From positions 2,981,715 through 3,045,714 of the forward strand of contig NZ_LJJC01000004.1 of assembly GCF_001420715.1 (NCBI RefSeq): DNA of 64,000 nt, in the 5' to 3' direction. Positions 56,222-64,000 of the stretch are shown here, one piece after another (within the stretch, counting starts at the first letter, position 1; every line of letters begins with the position of its first letter). Made by a program: the position numbers and the translations under genes. The stretch is from Heyndrickxia shackletonii. GTDB lineage: Bacteria > Bacillota > Bacilli > Bacillales > Bacillaceae_C. Below the pieces are notes generated by a model. The model saw only the letters and a program-made list of their open reading frames with translations. It was not told the DNA's origin and searched no databases.

Positions 56222-56566
56222 CTATTCATCTCGATGAATTTCTTTTAACAATGTTTCAATTTTATTTCCATAATCAATGGATTCATCGATTTCGAAAAAC
56301 AGTTCAGGGGTTTTTCTTAAACGGATTCTGTGACCAACTTCGGAACGAATAAATCCCTTTGCCTTTTCTAATCCGTTCAGTGTATCTTCCCTTTTCCGCT
56401 CATCACCTAGCACCGTTATAAAAACTTTCGCCTGTTGAAGGTCCCCAGTAACCTCAACCCCTGTTACTGTAACAAAGCCAATACGTGGGTCTTTTAATTT
56501 TCGACCTATTATGTCACTTAGCTCTTTTTTCATTTGTTCTCCGACACGATTTGCACGCAGGCTCAT
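56222..56566 (-). CDS. rbfA: ribosome-binding factor A
   Basis: The 114-residue KH-like protein helps mature the 16S rRNA 5' end and is needed in the cold. Sequence: [50 protein letters not shown] and [20 protein letters not shown]. The ATG at 56566 has GGTGAGG ahead; an upstream frame is too close to ylxP. Confidence 0.95.
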   Translation of the reverse strand: MSLRANRVGEQMKKELSDIIGRKLKDPRIGFVTVTGVEVTGDLQQAKVFITVLGDERKREDTLNGLEKAKGFIRSEVGHRIRLRKTPELFFEIDESIDYGNKIETLLKEIHRDE

Positions 56567-56583
56567 CCTAAACACCTCACCAT

Positions 56584-56862
56584 TCACAACCACTCATAAT
56601 CGGTTTTAAGCCTTTCCCATTCAGGAAAAGAATCTAAAAACCTAAGTGAATTTTCCAATTCTCTTTCTGCTGCATGTCTTGAAGAAGCAACCGTCACAAT
56701 GGCAATTTTTGTTCGCTGCCATACATCTTGGTAATCAATTTCCGAAACGGAAACATTATATTTTTGCTTTAAACGAGTTAAAACCCTTTGCAAGACTGCC
56801 CTTTTTTCTTTTAACGAATTTGCATCGTAAATTCGGAATTCACATTCCAAACTTCCGATCAT
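56584..56862 (-). CDS. ylxP: YlxP (DUF503)
   Basis: The 92-residue protein is a DUF503 member, conserved between infB and rbfA in Firmicutes: [40 protein letters not shown], ending RLKTDYEWL. In B. subtilis YlxP has been linked to ribosome assembly. ATGA overlap with the infB stop. Confidence 0.93.
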   Translation of the reverse strand: MIGSLECEFRIYDANSLKEKRAVLQRVLTRLKQKYNVSVSEIDYQDVWQRTKIAIVTVASSRHAAERELENSLRFLDSFPEWERLKTDYEWL

Positions 56863-59099
56863 TTTCTTTCTACTTCTTCCATTACATATGCTTCAATGAT
56901 GTCTCCATCTTTCACATCATTATAATTCTTAACGGTAATACCGCACTCATATCCTTGACTGACTTCTTTTACATCGTCTTTAAAACGTTTTAAGGTGTCA
57001 ATTTCTCCTTCGAAAATAACCACACCATCACGTATTACCCTTACTCCACTGTCACGAGTAATTTTTCCATCTATAACATAAGATCCTGCAATAGTACCAA
57101 TTTTAGATACTTTAAAGGTTTGACGAACCTCTGCTTGACCAATAATTTTCTCTTCAAATTCAGGGTCAAGCATTCCTTTCATCGCAGCCTCAATTTCTTC
57201 TATAACTTTATAAATAATTCTGTGTAAACGCACATCAACTTTCTCTGCTTCAGCTGCACGTTTCGCATTAACATCCGGGCGTACGTTAAAGCCAATTACA
57301 ATCGCGTTAGATGCAGCGGCTAAAGTAATATCTGATTCATTAATGCCACCAACTGCAGTATGAATAATTTTTACATTAACACCTTCAACGCTGATTTTTT
57401 GCAATGATGCAGCAAGTGCCTCTGCAGAACCTTGAACATCCGCTTTAATAATAATATTAAGGTCCTTCATTTCGCCTTGTTTCATTTGCTCAAATAATGT
57501 ATCTAAACTGATTCTAGCAGTGTCATTTCTTTGTGCTAAAACAGCTTGTTGAGAACGCGCTTCTCCAACTTGGCGAGCTGTTTTCTCATCAGCAAAGACT
57601 ACGAAACGGTCTCCAGCTTGTGGTACATCATTTAAACCAGTAATTTCAACAGGAGTAGAAGGCTTAGCTTCTTTCACCCTGCGTCCTAGATCATTCACCA
57701 TCGCGCGAACACGGCCGAATGTATTACCGACAACGATTGGATCTCCTACTTTTAAGGTACCATTTTGAACAAGTAATGTTGCCACTGATCCGCGGCCTTT
57801 ATCAAGTTGTGCCTCGATAACGGTACCAAGAGCATTTCTGTTAGGATTAGCTTTGTATTCTTCTACCTCTGAAACAAGGAGAATCATTTCAAGCAGGTTA
57901 TCGATTCCTTCACCAGTGATGGCTGAAATAGGTACAAAAATAGTATCTCCACCCCAAGCTTCCGGAATAAGACCATGTTCTGTTAATTCCTGCATTACAC
58001 GATCCGGGTTGGCAGATGGTTTATCCATTTTATTAACTGCAACAATAATTGGTACATTTGCTGCTTTTGCGTGGTTAATAGCTTCAATTGTTTGCGGCAT
58101 AACACCATCATCCGCAGCAACAACTAAAATGGTAATATCCGTAATTTGTGCTCCACGTGCCCGCATTGTAGTAAAGGCTGCATGTCCTGGAGTATCAAGA
58201 AAAGTGATTTTTTTGCCATTTACATTTACTTGGTACGCACCAATATGCTGTGTGATACCCCCAGCTTCCCCTGCTGTTACTTTTGTATTGCGAATAGAGT
58301 CCAATGTTGTCGTTTTACCGTGATCAACATGCCCCATTATCGTTACAACAGATGGTCTTTCAACTAAATCTTCGGGAGCATCCTCCGTAAAATACACTTC
58401 AAGGTCTGTCACATCTACCTTGATTTCCTCTTCCACTTCAACACCATAGTCCGAAGCGATTAATTCAATTGCATCTTTATCAAGCTCTTGGTTTATGGTA
58501 GCTACTACCCCTAACATAAACAGCTTTTTAATAATTTCCGATGGCTCACGATGCAATTTCTTCCCTAGTTCAGCAACCGTTAAAGATTCACTAAAAACTA
58601 TTTTCTTTGGCAGCTCTTTTTTCTTTTGAGGTGCTGGCGGTTGTGGTGTATGCCTTTGTTTCTGTTTATTTTTATGGTTATTCTTTTTATTTTTGTTAAA
58701 TACTTTCGTTTCTTTTAAAGAATCTTCTTTATTAATTTTTTTACCTTCGACACTTTGCGGTTTTTGTTTTGTATGTGGTTTTTGTACTTTTTCTGTCACG
58801 ATATCCTCTTCATCTTCCATATTGTTTATTCTAGTAGCAGTATTAGATTTTGTATGTTCTTTCTTTTGTTGATCATGATTCTGTTGCTGATTATGATTCT
58901 TATGTTTTGCGCTGTTATTTTTGCTATTGGATTCTTTCTTATTGTTTTTATAGATGGAATCCAATTTCTCAATAGCATTCCCATCTATCGTTGACATATG
59001 ATTGGTAACTTCAATATTCATCCCTTTTAGCTTTTCGATAACATCCTTACTTGAAATATTATTGCTTTTTGCGTATTCATAAACTCTTGTTTTACCCAT
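56859..59099 (-). CDS. infB: translation initiation factor IF-2
   Basis: IF-2 brings fMet-tRNA to the 30S subunit. The 746-residue protein has the IF2_N start [20 protein letters not shown], a long Asn/Lys/Gln-rich linker (about residues 55-170), a second IF2_N ([20 protein letters not shown]), and the GTPase with [22 protein letters not shown] and NKMD, then the C-terminal domains. The ATG at 59099 has GGGGGTG ahead; the longer frame contains ylxQ sequence. Confidence 0.97.
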   Translation of the reverse strand: MGKTRVYEYAKSNNISSKDVIEKLKGMNIEVTNHMSTIDGNAIEKLDSIYKNNKKESNSKNNSAKHKNHNQQQNHDQQKKEHTKSNTATRINNMEDEEDIVTEKVQKPHTKQKPQSVEGKKINKEDSLKETKVFNKNKKNNHKNKQKQRHTPQPPAPQKKKELPKKIVFSESLTVAELGKKLHREPSEIIKKLFMLGVVATINQELDKDAIELIASDYGVEVEEEIKVDVTDLEVYFTEDAPEDLVERPSVVTIMGHVDHGKTTTLDSIRNTKVTAGEAGGITQHIGAYQVNVNGKKITFLDTPGHAAFTTMRARGAQITDITILVVAADDGVMPQTIEAINHAKAANVPIIVAVNKMDKPSANPDRVMQELTEHGLIPEAWGGDTIFVPISAITGEGIDNLLEMILLVSEVEEYKANPNRNALGTVIEAQLDKGRGSVATLLVQNGTLKVGDPIVVGNTFGRVRAMVNDLGRRVKEAKPSTPVEITGLNDVPQAGDRFVVFADEKTARQVGEARSQQAVLAQRNDTARISLDTLFEQMKQGEMKDLNIIIKADVQGSAEALAASLQKISVEGVNVKIIHTAVGGINESDITLAAASNAIVIGFNVRPDVNAKRAAEAEKVDVRLHRIIYKVIEEIEAAMKGMLDPEFEEKIIGQAEVRQTFKVSKIGTIAGSYVIDGKITRDSGVRVIRDGVVIFEGEIDTLKRFKDDVKEVSQGYECGITVKNYNDVKDGDIIEAYVMEEVERK

Positions 59100-59112
59100 A
59101 TGTTCACCCCCA

Positions 59113-59421
59113 TCAAGTTCTTTCGAGCAGTGTTGTAAGTTTCTTTGCAAAGCCGGTATCGCTTACTGCTACAACTACTCTAGCTTCCTTACCAATTGCG
59201 GAACCAAGCTCCTCCCTATTGTCAACCATTACAACAGGAACATTATAGTACAGACACTTGTCTTGTATTCGCTTTGATGTATTCTGTGAGGCATCTTTGG
59301 AAAGTAATACAAGTTTTGCACGACCTGACTTTATATCTTTTAGAACAAGTTCTTCTCCAGATATCACTTTACGAGCTCGATTAGCTAATCCCAGCAGAGA
59401 CATTGCTTTTGAATGATTCAT
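59113..59421 (-). CDS. ylxQ: YlxQ, L7Ae-family RNA-binding protein
   Basis: The 102-residue L7Ae/L30e-fold protein ([60 protein letters not shown]) resembles kink-turn binders. Its exact function is unknown. Stop of ylxR and start of ylxQ are adjacent; part of the nusA-infB operon. Confidence 0.93.
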   Translation of the reverse strand: MNHSKAMSLLGLANRARKVISGEELVLKDIKSGRAKLVLLSKDASQNTSKRIQDKCLYYNVPVVMVDNREELGSAIGKEARVVVAVSDTGFAKKLTTLLERT

Positions 59422-59700
59422 TTACTTTAAGTTCTCTCTCTCCACTAGCTTCAACAGCTCATCATATATTTCATCGCTAACACTTGCTTCGAGCTGGCTA
59501 GCTAAAATATTTTTTTTCTTTGCTAAAAGAATAGCCTCTTTATCCTTTGAAAGATATGCACCTCTGCCAGACTTTTTGCCGGAAGGATCAATCGATACTT
59601 CGCCTTCTTTAGAACGAACGATCCGTACCATTTCTTTTTTCGGCTTCATTTCACCAGTTGCAATACATTTTCTCAATGGAATTTTTCTTCGAGTAGCCAC
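59422..59700 (-). CDS. ylxR: YlxR (DUF448), nusA-linked nucleic-acid-binding protein
   Basis: The 92-residue protein has KIPLRKCIATGEMKPKKEMV and GRGAYLSKDKEAILLAKKKN, typical of YlxR (RnpM), which in B. subtilis has been reported to bind RNase P RNA. It lies directly after nusA. Confidence 0.93.
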   Translation of the reverse strand: MATRRKIPLRKCIATGEMKPKKEMVRIVRSKEGEVSIDPSGKKSGRGAYLSKDKEAILLAKKKNILASQLEASVSDEIYDELLKLVERENLK

Positions 59701-59713
59701 TTTTGATCACCTC

Positions 59714-60841
59714 TTATTCGAAATCATCTTCGGTTACGTCGAATGTATCATAGCTGTCATCTTCATCATCAAATAAATTACTATTCATTCTAGGATAGAT
59801 GCCTAATTCTCTAGCATCCGTTTCACTTTTAATATCTATTTTCCATCCAGTCAGCTTAGCTGCTAAACGAGCATTTTGCCCTCTTTTACCTATTGCCAGA
59901 GATAGTTGATAATCAGGTACAACAACTGTTGTTGCCTTTTCATTTTCATCCACGATAACGTCTAACACCTTTGATGGACTTAATGCATTTGCAACGAAAG
60001 TAACAGGGTTTTCTGACCACTCAACGATATCAATCTTTTCACCTTTTAACTCATTTACAATTGCTTGAACTCTTGTACCTTTTGGCCCAACGCAAGCACC
60101 TACCGGATCTACCTCGGCTTGATCGGTATGGACAGATATTTTGGATCTGTCGCCAGCCTCTCGTGCAACAGATCTTATTTCTACCGTTCCATCGTAAATT
60201 TCAGGTACTTCGATTTCAAATAAACGCTTCAATAGGCCTGGGTGTGTACGAGAAACAAAGATTTGCGGCCCTTTTGTTGTTTTCTCAACTTTCGTAATAT
60301 AAACCTTAATACGGTCGTGAGGCTTATACGACTCATTTGGCATTTGTTCACTTTGCGGCAGAAGAGCCTCAATTTTCCCTAAGTTTACATAAATAAATCG
60401 TGGATCTTGACGTTGGACAATCCCTGTCATAATGTCATCTTCGCGATCAATAAATTCAGAATAAATAATGCCTCTTTCCGCTTCACGAACACGTTGAGTA
60501 ACTACTTGTTTTGCAGTTTGAGCTGCGATTCGGCCAAAATCCTTTGGTGTTACTTCTAATTCGACAACATCGCCAATTTCATAAGAGGGGTTAATCTTTC
60601 GGGCATCCTCAATGGAAATTTCAAGTCGTGAATCAAACACTTCCTCCACTACATCTTTACGGGCAAATACTTTCATTGTTCCATTGCCTAAATTTAAATC
60701 GATGCGCACATTTTGTGCTTGATTAAAATTCCTTTTATAAGCAGAAATTAATGCTGCCTCAATTGCTTCAATAATAACGTCGCGAGAAATTCCTTTCTCT
60801 TTTTCCAATATTAGTAGAGCATCTAATAACTCTGTGCTCAT
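59714..60841 (-). CDS. nusA: transcription termination/antitermination protein NusA
   Basis: The 375-residue protein has the RNA-polymerase-binding N-terminal domain ([35 protein letters not shown]), an S1 domain ([20 protein letters not shown]), and two KH domains ([40 protein letters not shown]) with an acidic tail. The ATG at 60841 has GGGGGATG ahead. The acidic C-terminal repeats of E. coli NusA are absent, as in Bacillus. Confidence 0.96.
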   Translation of the reverse strand: MSTELLDALLILEKEKGISRDVIIEAIEAALISAYKRNFNQAQNVRIDLNLGNGTMKVFARKDVVEEVFDSRLEISIEDARKINPSYEIGDVVELEVTPKDFGRIAAQTAKQVVTQRVREAERGIIYSEFIDREDDIMTGIVQRQDPRFIYVNLGKIEALLPQSEQMPNESYKPHDRIKVYITKVEKTTKGPQIFVSRTHPGLLKRLFEIEVPEIYDGTVEIRSVAREAGDRSKISVHTDQAEVDPVGACVGPKGTRVQAIVNELKGEKIDIVEWSENPVTFVANALSPSKVLDVIVDENEKATTVVVPDYQLSLAIGKRGQNARLAAKLTGWKIDIKSETDARELGIYPRMNSNLFDDEDDSYDTFDVTEDDFE

Positions 60842-60929
60842 GGAAACGTCATCCCCCTTAATAATAAGTAAACATGTCACAGCTACCATTCACTGTGCAG
60901 TTATTTTCCAAATCTTTTTTGTAAATAAA

Positions 60930-61067
60930 GCCGTTTTCATACAAATTGTTGCTTTTCGCTCTTGTGTGAAAGACTGAAACTATAGTCTTAATAACACTTA
61001 GTTTCATACTGTAAGAGCTATTAATAAGGTTATTGTTTCAAAACATCAAACTTTAAGAAAAGAGCCT
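60930..61067. repeat. copy of dispersed repeat family B abutting rimP
   Basis: It starts AAAGCCGTTTTCATACAAAT and TGTTGCTTTTCG and ends CTTTAAGAAAAGAGCC, three bases before the rimP stop codon. Start AAGCCGTTTTC and end GAAAAGAGCCTT form imperfect inverted termini. The final 25 bases (61052-61076) match 61921-61945 in 24 positions. Confidence 0.65.
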
Positions 61068-61070
61068 TAA

Positions 61071-61538
61071 TTAAAAAATAATCGCAAGACGAGCATTAGC
61101 CACTTTTTCGTAAGGAATGCTGATTTCCTTTGTTCTGGTTTTTATTTTCACCTCAACGGTCAACGTTTCCCCGTCAAAAGCTAAAAGCTTGCCTTCAAAA
61201 GTCTTTTCGCCATCAATGGCTTCATAGGTTTTAATATGTACATTTTTACCTATGGAATCAACAATGTCTTTTTCTTTCTTTAGTGGTCGCTCCGCACCCG
61301 GTGAAGAAACCTCCAGAAAATAATTTTGCGGAATTGGGTCAATTTCATCCAATTTTTCACTTAAACGTTCACTGACCATACCGCATTCTTCAATATCTAT
61401 CCCGCCTTCTTTATCAATATAAACGCGAAGGAACCAGTTTTTCCCTTCTTTTACATATTCAATGTCGACGAGATATAGCTGCATTTCCTCTAAGATTGGT
61501 GTAACGAGTCCTTCAATAACGTCCGTTACTTTACTCAT
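61071..61538 (-). CDS. rimP: ribosome maturation factor RimP
   Basis: RimP helps mature the 30S subunit. The 155-residue protein has [40 protein letters not shown], the motif [12 protein letters not shown] and the C-terminal KARLAII-like end ([10 protein letters not shown]). It begins the operon rimP-nusA-ylxR-ylxQ-infB. The stop codon lies at the border of repeat family B, which occupies the gap before nusA. Confidence 0.95.
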   Translation of the reverse strand: MSKVTDVIEGLVTPILEEMQLYLVDIEYVKEGKNWFLRVYIDKEGGIDIEECGMVSERLSEKLDEIDPIPQNYFLEVSSPGAERPLKKEKDIVDSIGKNVHIKTYEAIDGEKTFEGKLLAFDGETLTVEVKIKTRTKEISIPYEKVANARLAIIF

Positions 61539-61795
61539 AAATACCTCCTACACATGTCCACCTTTATTAGACGAGGGAGATTACTCCCACTTCATGAAAT
61601 AATGAACTCCCCGAAGCCATTTGTGTTTAAGTTTAACTTATTAAAAGTGAAAAACAAGAAAGAGCGGGTAAGACCCACTCTTAATTACGAGAGCTATCAG
61701 TAGTATTTCCAATAAAAATATACCATAACCTGCAAAATAAAGCAAATACCCAGAGATTTTTATAATAACAATTATTCACTTAGGCTGCTTTCAAA
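61539..61795 (-). other. polC-rimP intergenic region, first part
   Basis: This contains the rimP promoter region and a terminator-like hairpin at 61660-61682. No gene or leader RNA was recognised. Confidence 0.4.
61660..61682 (-). terminator. terminator after polC
   Basis: AAGAGTGGGT and ACCCGCTCTT pair with one G-U on the minus strand, then TCTTGTTTTT. Confidence 0.88.
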
Positions 61796-61937
61796 ATAGA
61801 TTGTATGATTTTCATAAATTCTAAGTAGGCTTCATTTCGGGCATCTATTCTTAAAGTGGTAATTCATTCTTATCCGCAAAAAAGATGTTTATAAGAGTTG
61901 CATCTACAAAAGTAAAATAGTTTAAGAAAAGTGCCTT
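61796..61937. repeat. copy of dispersed repeat family B abutting polC
   Basis: It starts GGCTGCTTTCAAAATAGATT and ends GTTTAAGAAAAGTGCC, two bases before the polC stop codon. Same arrangement as the copy beside rimP. Confidence 0.6.
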
Positions 61938-61939
61938 AA

Positions 61940-64000
61940 TTAAAACAAGGAAAGCTGATTTTGCTCCGGTAGATCTTCTAAGCAACCGTGTTTATCCAGA
62001 TATTCGATTATTGTTTTGGATACTTTTCCACGTTGCTGGAGATCTTCTTTAGATAAAAATTCTCCTTCCTCGCGGGCCTTAACAATATTTAAAGCAGCAT
62101 TCGTTCCCAGACCAGGTATGGAATTAAATGGAGGAATGAGAGAATCCCCATCAATTACAAAATCCTTTGCACTCGAACGATATAGATCTACTTTTTGAAA
62201 GTGGAAACCTCTTTCCACCATTTCCAGTGCTATTTCAAGCACTGTCAGTAAGCTTTTTTCTTTCGTAGATGCATCCAAGCCTTTTTCGTTTATTTCTTCT
62301 ATTCTTGACCTGATCGCATTACTTCCCCGTACCATAGATTCCAAATCAAAATCTTCAGCTCTTACAGTAAAATAAGCAGCGTAATATAAAAGTGGAAGAT
62401 GTACTTTGAAATATGCAATCCTAACGGCCATTAATACATATGCTGCAGCATGTGCTTTCGGGAACATGTACTTGATTTTTTTGCAGGAATCAATATACCA
62501 CTCGGGTACATTTTGCTTTCTCATTTCCTCTTCCATTTCAGGCTGAAGACCTTTTCCCTTACGAACGGATTCCATAATTTTGAACGCTAATGAAGGTTCA
62601 ATCCCTTGATAAATTAAATAAACCATGATGTCATCACGACAGCCAATAACTTCTGGAAGTGTACATGTACCATTTTGAATGAGCTCCTGTGCGTTTCCGA
62701 GCCAAACATCGGTACCATGAGATAATCCCGAAATTTGGACAAGCTCCGAAAAGGTCTTTGGTTTTGTATCCTCTAACATCTGCCTAACGAATCGTGTACC
62801 AAATTCAGGTATTCCAAGCGTTCCAGTATTACACATAATTTGTTCTGGAGTAACACCTAATGATTCCGTACTGCTGAAGATTTTCATTACTTCTGGATCA
62901 TCTGTTGGAATAGTTTTCGGATCCATTCCACTTAAATCCTGCAGCATTCTTATAACTGTCGGATCGTCGTGCCCAAGTATGTCCATTTTCAAGACATTAT
63001 CGTGAATCGAATGGAAATCAAAATGGGTTGTTTTCCATTCAGAACTATTGTCATCTGCTGGAAATTGGATTGGTGTAAAGTCATACACATCCATATAGTC
63101 AGGGATAATGATGATACCCCCAGGATGCTGGCCGGTTGTTCTCTTTACCCCTGTACAACCTTGTACTAATCGATCCACTTCGGCTCCGCGTAAATGAAGA
63201 TTATTATCCTGCGCATAACCTTTGACATATCCATATGCGGTTTTTTCCGCTACAGTACCGATCGTTCCCGCACGATAGACATATTCTTCACCGAATAGCA
63301 CCTTTGTATAGGCATGTGCTCTTGGCTGATATTCACCAGAAAAGTTTAAATCGATATCCGGTACCTTATCCCCTTTAAAGCCAAGGAATGTTTCAAACGG
63401 AATATCATGTCCATCTTTTTTGTATTTAGCACCGCAATTAGGACAGTTTTTATCCGGGAGATCAAAGCCGGAACCTACAGAACCATCATTAAAGAATTCT
63501 GAATGCTTACATTCTGTACATACATAATGTGGTGGCAGTGGATTTACTTCTGTAATTTCCGTCATCGTCGCAACAAAGGACGATCCTACCGAACCACGAG
63601 AACCAACCAGATAACCATCATCTAGTGATTTCTTTACTAACTTATGAGAAATTAAATAAATAACGGCAAAACCATGGCCAATAATACTCTTTAATTCTTT
63701 CTCTAATCGAGCTTCTACAATCTCTGGCAACGGATCTCCATAAATAGATTTAGCACGGGCATAACTCATATTCTTAATTTCATCTTCCGCACCCTCTATT
63801 TTAGGTGTATATAAATCATCCTTAATCGGTTTAATTGGTTCTATTAAATCAGCAATTTTATTCGTGTTAGTGATAACTATTTCCTTCGCTTTTTCAGCAC
63901 CTAAAAAGGAGAAATTATTTAACATTTCATCTGTTGTTCGGAAATGAACATCAGGAAGTTTATGACGATTTAACGGATTGGCACCCGCTTGTGAATTAAT
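61940..64000 (-). CDS. polC: DNA polymerase III PolC, C-terminal part (cut by the window end)
   Basis: PolC is the replicative polymerase of low-GC Firmicutes. The reading frame is open to the window edge, giving about 686 C-terminal residues of a roughly 1440-residue enzyme; upstream of the first ATG in view it continues as [11 protein letters not shown]. The catalytic region has [17 protein letters not shown], the zinc-binding cysteines [10 protein letters not shown] and CPNCGAKY, the catalytic Asp pair in [14 protein letters not shown], and the finger region [15 protein letters not shown]. The tail SLF is the usual QLSLF beta-clamp-binding end. The stop borders a family B repeat. Confidence 0.97.
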   Translation of the reverse strand: MNSQAGANPLNRHKLPDVHFRTTDEMLNNFSFLGAEKAKEIVITNTNKIADLIEPIKPIKDDLYTPKIEGAEDEIKNMSYARAKSIYGDPLPEIVEARLEKELKSIIGHGFAVIYLISHKLVKKSLDDGYLVGSRGSVGSSFVATMTEITEVNPLPPHYVCTECKHSEFFNDGSVGSGFDLPDKNCPNCGAKYKKDGHDIPFETFLGFKGDKVPDIDLNFSGEYQPRAHAYTKVLFGEEYVYRAGTIGTVAEKTAYGYVKGYAQDNNLHLRGAEVDRLVQGCTGVKRTTGQHPGGIIIIPDYMDVYDFTPIQFPADDNSSEWKTTHFDFHSIHDNVLKMDILGHDDPTVIRMLQDLSGMDPKTIPTDDPEVMKIFSSTESLGVTPEQIMCNTGTLGIPEFGTRFVRQMLEDTKPKTFSELVQISGLSHGTDVWLGNAQELIQNGTCTLPEVIGCRDDIMVYLIYQGIEPSLAFKIMESVRKGKGLQPEMEEEMRKQNVPEWYIDSCKKIKYMFPKAHAAAYVLMAVRIAYFKVHLPLLYYAAYFTVRAEDFDLESMVRGSNAIRSRIEEINEKGLDASTKEKSLLTVLEIALEMVERGFHFQKVDLYRSSAKDFVIDGDSLIPPFNSIPGLGTNAALNIVKAREEGEFLSKEDLQQRGKVSKTIIEYLDKHGCLEDLPEQNQLSLF

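Noticed and set aside
57853-58323. 156-codon plus-strand frame inside infB
   Set aside because: Antisense to conserved GTPase sequence, without a ribosome binding site; arises from codon bias of infB.
1-64000. CRISPR arrays, tRNA and rRNA genes, prophage
   Set aside because: No regularly spaced direct repeats, no tRNA- or rRNA-like sequence and no phage genes were seen.

Overview
This is a low-GC Firmicutes chromosome segment from a spore-forming, Bacillus subtilis-like member of the Bacillaceae. Spore genes (cotE, spoVS, spoIIIE, spoVFAB/dpaAB, ymxH, sda), AGGAGG-type ribosome binding sites, a DinR/LexA box before recA and the gene order all support this. The species cannot be named from the sequence. 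Almost every gene lies on the minus strand, so the map reads naturally from the right end to the left.

From right to left the backbone is: polC (cut by the window end), rimP-nusA-ylxR-ylxQ-infB-ylxP-rbfA-truB-ribF (translation and transcription factors), rpsO, pnp, ylxY, mlpA, ymxH, spoVFAB (dipicolinate synthase), asd-dapG-dapA (aspartate/DAP pathway), an accessory two-gene unit (PlsY paralogue plus a GNAT/aminotransferase fusion), rnjB, tepA-ylzJ, spoIIIE, a GntR regulator with a nucleoside-type ABC transporter (ymfC-nupNOPQ), ymfF-ymfH-ymfI (EF-P modification group), ymfJ, ymfK, rodZ, pgsA, cinA, recA, rny, ymdB, spoVS, miaB, ricA, cotE, an IS1182-family insertion, a VOC protein, mutS and mutL. 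Left of mutL the region is more accessory: an orphan WYL-like protein, an exported repeat protein, an SPW protein and sda on the plus or minus strand, a penicillin-acylase-family hydrolase, then miaA and hfq. The left end is the 5' part of a group II intron directly behind the hfq terminator.

The larger intergenic gaps are mostly filled by two dispersed, degenerate repeat families. Family A starts GAAAAGCGNAAGCGCC and ends GGAGCTAGAC. Family B starts near GGCTGTTTTC and ends near GAAAAGAGCC. Both sit right at gene ends. A family A copy supplies the last codons of ylxY, and family B copies abut the stop codons of rimP and polC. The IS element abuts the stop codon of cotE, and the intron abuts the hfq terminator.

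The best candidate for an undescribed system is the insertion between dapA and rnjB (40483-42645). It pairs a PlsY-type membrane acyltransferase that lacks the C-terminal family motif with a fusion of an acyltransferase-like GNAT domain and a class V PLP aminotransferase. It looks like a small lipid or N-acyl-amine pathway with its own promoter. Other points of interest are an apparent terminator in the sda leader, a perfect palindrome before the GntR-nup operon with a partial second copy inside it, and an autoregulatory-type hairpin in the rpsO leader. Where the longest reading frame starts upstream of a good ribosome binding site, I moved the start to the codon that the site supports.
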